Shown one piece after another: positions 63,220 through 64,000 of a DNA stretch of 64,000 bases. Below the pieces are notes generated by a model. The model was not told the origin of the DNA, ran no database searches, and worked only from the letters and a program-made list of their open reading frames with translations. The translations under genes and the position numbers were made by a program. The stretch covers positions 3,968,001 through 4,032,000 of the forward strand of contig OY762941.1 of the NCBI GenBank assembly GCA_963666995.1, read 5' to 3'. How positions within the stretch are numbered: position 1 is the first letter of the stretch; the number at the start of each line of letters is the position of its first letter. This stretch comes from Syntrophobacter sp963666995 (lineage in GTDB: Bacteria; Desulfobacterota; Syntrophobacteria; Syntrophobacterales; Syntrophobacteraceae).

Positions 63220-64000
63220 GTGAACATTTCCGGTACAGCCGCCCTGGTGAAACAGGCCGTGGACATCGTTGAGGTGATCGGGCAGGTGGTCCCATTGCGT
63301 CGATCGGGGAACCGGCACATTGGGTTGTGTCCGTTTCATCAGGAGAAGACTCCGTCGTTCCATGTCGATGCTGAGAACCAGTTTTACCATTGTTTCGGGT
63401 GCGGCAGCGGCGGAGACGTTCTCAGTTTTGTCATGAAGCACCAGAACCTTACCTTTGTGGAAGCCCTGAAATATCTGGCAGACCGTTATCACATAACCCT
63501 CCCGGAGCAGGATTCCTATCAAGGTGTTTTGGCTGCCGCCGGTGATGCGGTACGGCGGGAGCGCGAGCAGCTCTACCGGATCCTCCAGTCCGCAGCGGAT
63601 TTTTTCTACGATCAGCTTCATCATAATGTGGCGGGGAGAGAGGCCAGGGAATATGTTCGGAGACGCGGGCTGCCTGAGCAGGTTGTCGAATCTGAAAGAC
63701 TGGGATATGCTCCCGGAAAATGGGATGCTCTGTTGCGCTGCCTGACGGATAACGGGTTCAGTCCCGAATTGGGATTGAAGGCCGGGTTGTTCGCCAGGAG
63801 CGAGGCCAAGAACAGAGTCTACGATCGGTTTAGAAATCGGCTCATTTTCCCTATAAGGGATGAGAGCGGTCGGATTGCAGCTTTCGGAGGCCGCAGTCTG
63901 TCCGGCGAAACCGAGGGGGAACCGAAATATCTGAACAGCCCTGAGACGCCGGTGTATCAAAAGGGGCGCCTGCTGTATCAGTTGGCCAAAGCACGCGAGG
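63220..64000 (+). CDS. dnaG: DNA primase, N-terminal part (runs off window)
   Basis: Synthesises RNA primers for replication with DnaB. The frame is open from GTG 63220 to the window end (260 codons), with an in-frame stop at 63202-63204 upstream. The CHC2 zinc-binding domain is visible: GLCPFHQEKTPSFHV, then YHCFGCGSGGDVLSF (C, H, C, C ligands). RLIFPIRDESGRIAAFGGRS begins the catalytic core. YqeY-dnaG(-rpoD) is a common order. Confidence 0.95.
   Translation, partial: MNISGTAALVKQAVDIVEVIGQVVPLRRSGNRHIGLCPFHQEKTPSFHVDAENQFYHCFGCGSGGDVLSFVMKHQNLTFVEALKYLADRYHITLPEQDSYQGVLAAAGDAVRREREQLYRILQSAADFFYDQLHHNVAGREAREYVRRRGLPEQVVESERLGYAPGKWDALLRCLTDNGFSPELGLKAGLFARSEAKNRVYDRFRNRLIFPIRDESGRIAAFGGRSLSGETEGEPKYLNSPETPVYQKGRLLYQLAKARE

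Noticed and set aside
63217..63960. 247-codon minus-strand frame at the window end
   Set aside because: Antisense to dnaG, whose CHC2 zinc finger is unmistakable on the plus strand.

Overview
The window is a chromosomal segment of a GC-rich Gram-negative bacterium. The best fit is a syntrophic or sulfate-reducing deltaproteobacterium of the Syntrophobacter type. This is inferred from protein character and gene order: the rimP-nusA-ylxR-infB-DUF503-rbfA-nrnA-truB-rpsO-pnp run, an aminotransferase-hom-(proposed homoserine kinase) run, SelB, a DUF2325 protein beside Feo, and two acyl-CoA carboxyltransferases. No rRNA operon, CRISPR array or complete insertion sequence was seen.

Layout. 1-5.8 kb: the 3' end of an RND efflux pump gene, an hsp20-htpX stress pair on the minus strand, proS, and a secreted EF-hand protein. 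6-8.5 kb: two small membrane proteins and tilS (minus). 8.7-16.5 kb: purC coupled to a ParB-like gene, a spore-photoproduct-lyase-like radical SAM protein, an enoyl-CoA hydratase with a carboxyltransferase, and a membrane protein with a DciA-like protein. Three copies of a ~285 bp repeat with terminal inverted repeats lie just behind plus-strand genes in the first 15 kb. 16.5-18.5 kb: uvrC (minus), followed by a degenerate ~22 bp tandem array.

19.0-25.0 kb: the main accessory region. A tRNA-Pro gene is followed by 5.9 kb of minus-strand genes, ending in a 27 bp exact duplication of the tRNA 3' end. That is the footprint of a tRNA-targeted integrated element. It carries feoA and feoB, a 56-aa protein translationally coupled to an outer-membrane beta-barrel protein, a DUF2325 protein, a TPR protein, a FeoB-associated Cys-rich membrane protein, a 92-aa unknown and a 51-aa zinc-ribbon protein. 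No integrase is visible. A TTGACA/GATAAT promoter with a TTAGG-N4-CCTAA dyad in its spacer faces feoA. An AT-richer flank with an MntP/YtaF-like gene follows.

26-34 kb: a lipoprotein, a CysQ-like phosphatase and a methyltransferase (minus), then yajC-secD-secF (plus), then a universal stress protein. 34-47 kb: a long minus-strand information-processing cluster covering ribosome maturation, NusA, IF2, RNA decay and pseudouridylation, headed by tRNA-Gly and an intrinsic terminator, an arrangement like metY-rimP in E. coli. 47.6-54 kb: dnaE, a Mth938-like protein, holC and a methylmalonyl/propionyl-CoA type carboxyltransferase. 54-64 kb: a Dabb protein, selB, aminotransferase-hom-proposed homoserine kinase, a thioesterase, hisA, yqeY, and the start of dnaG, which runs off the window end.
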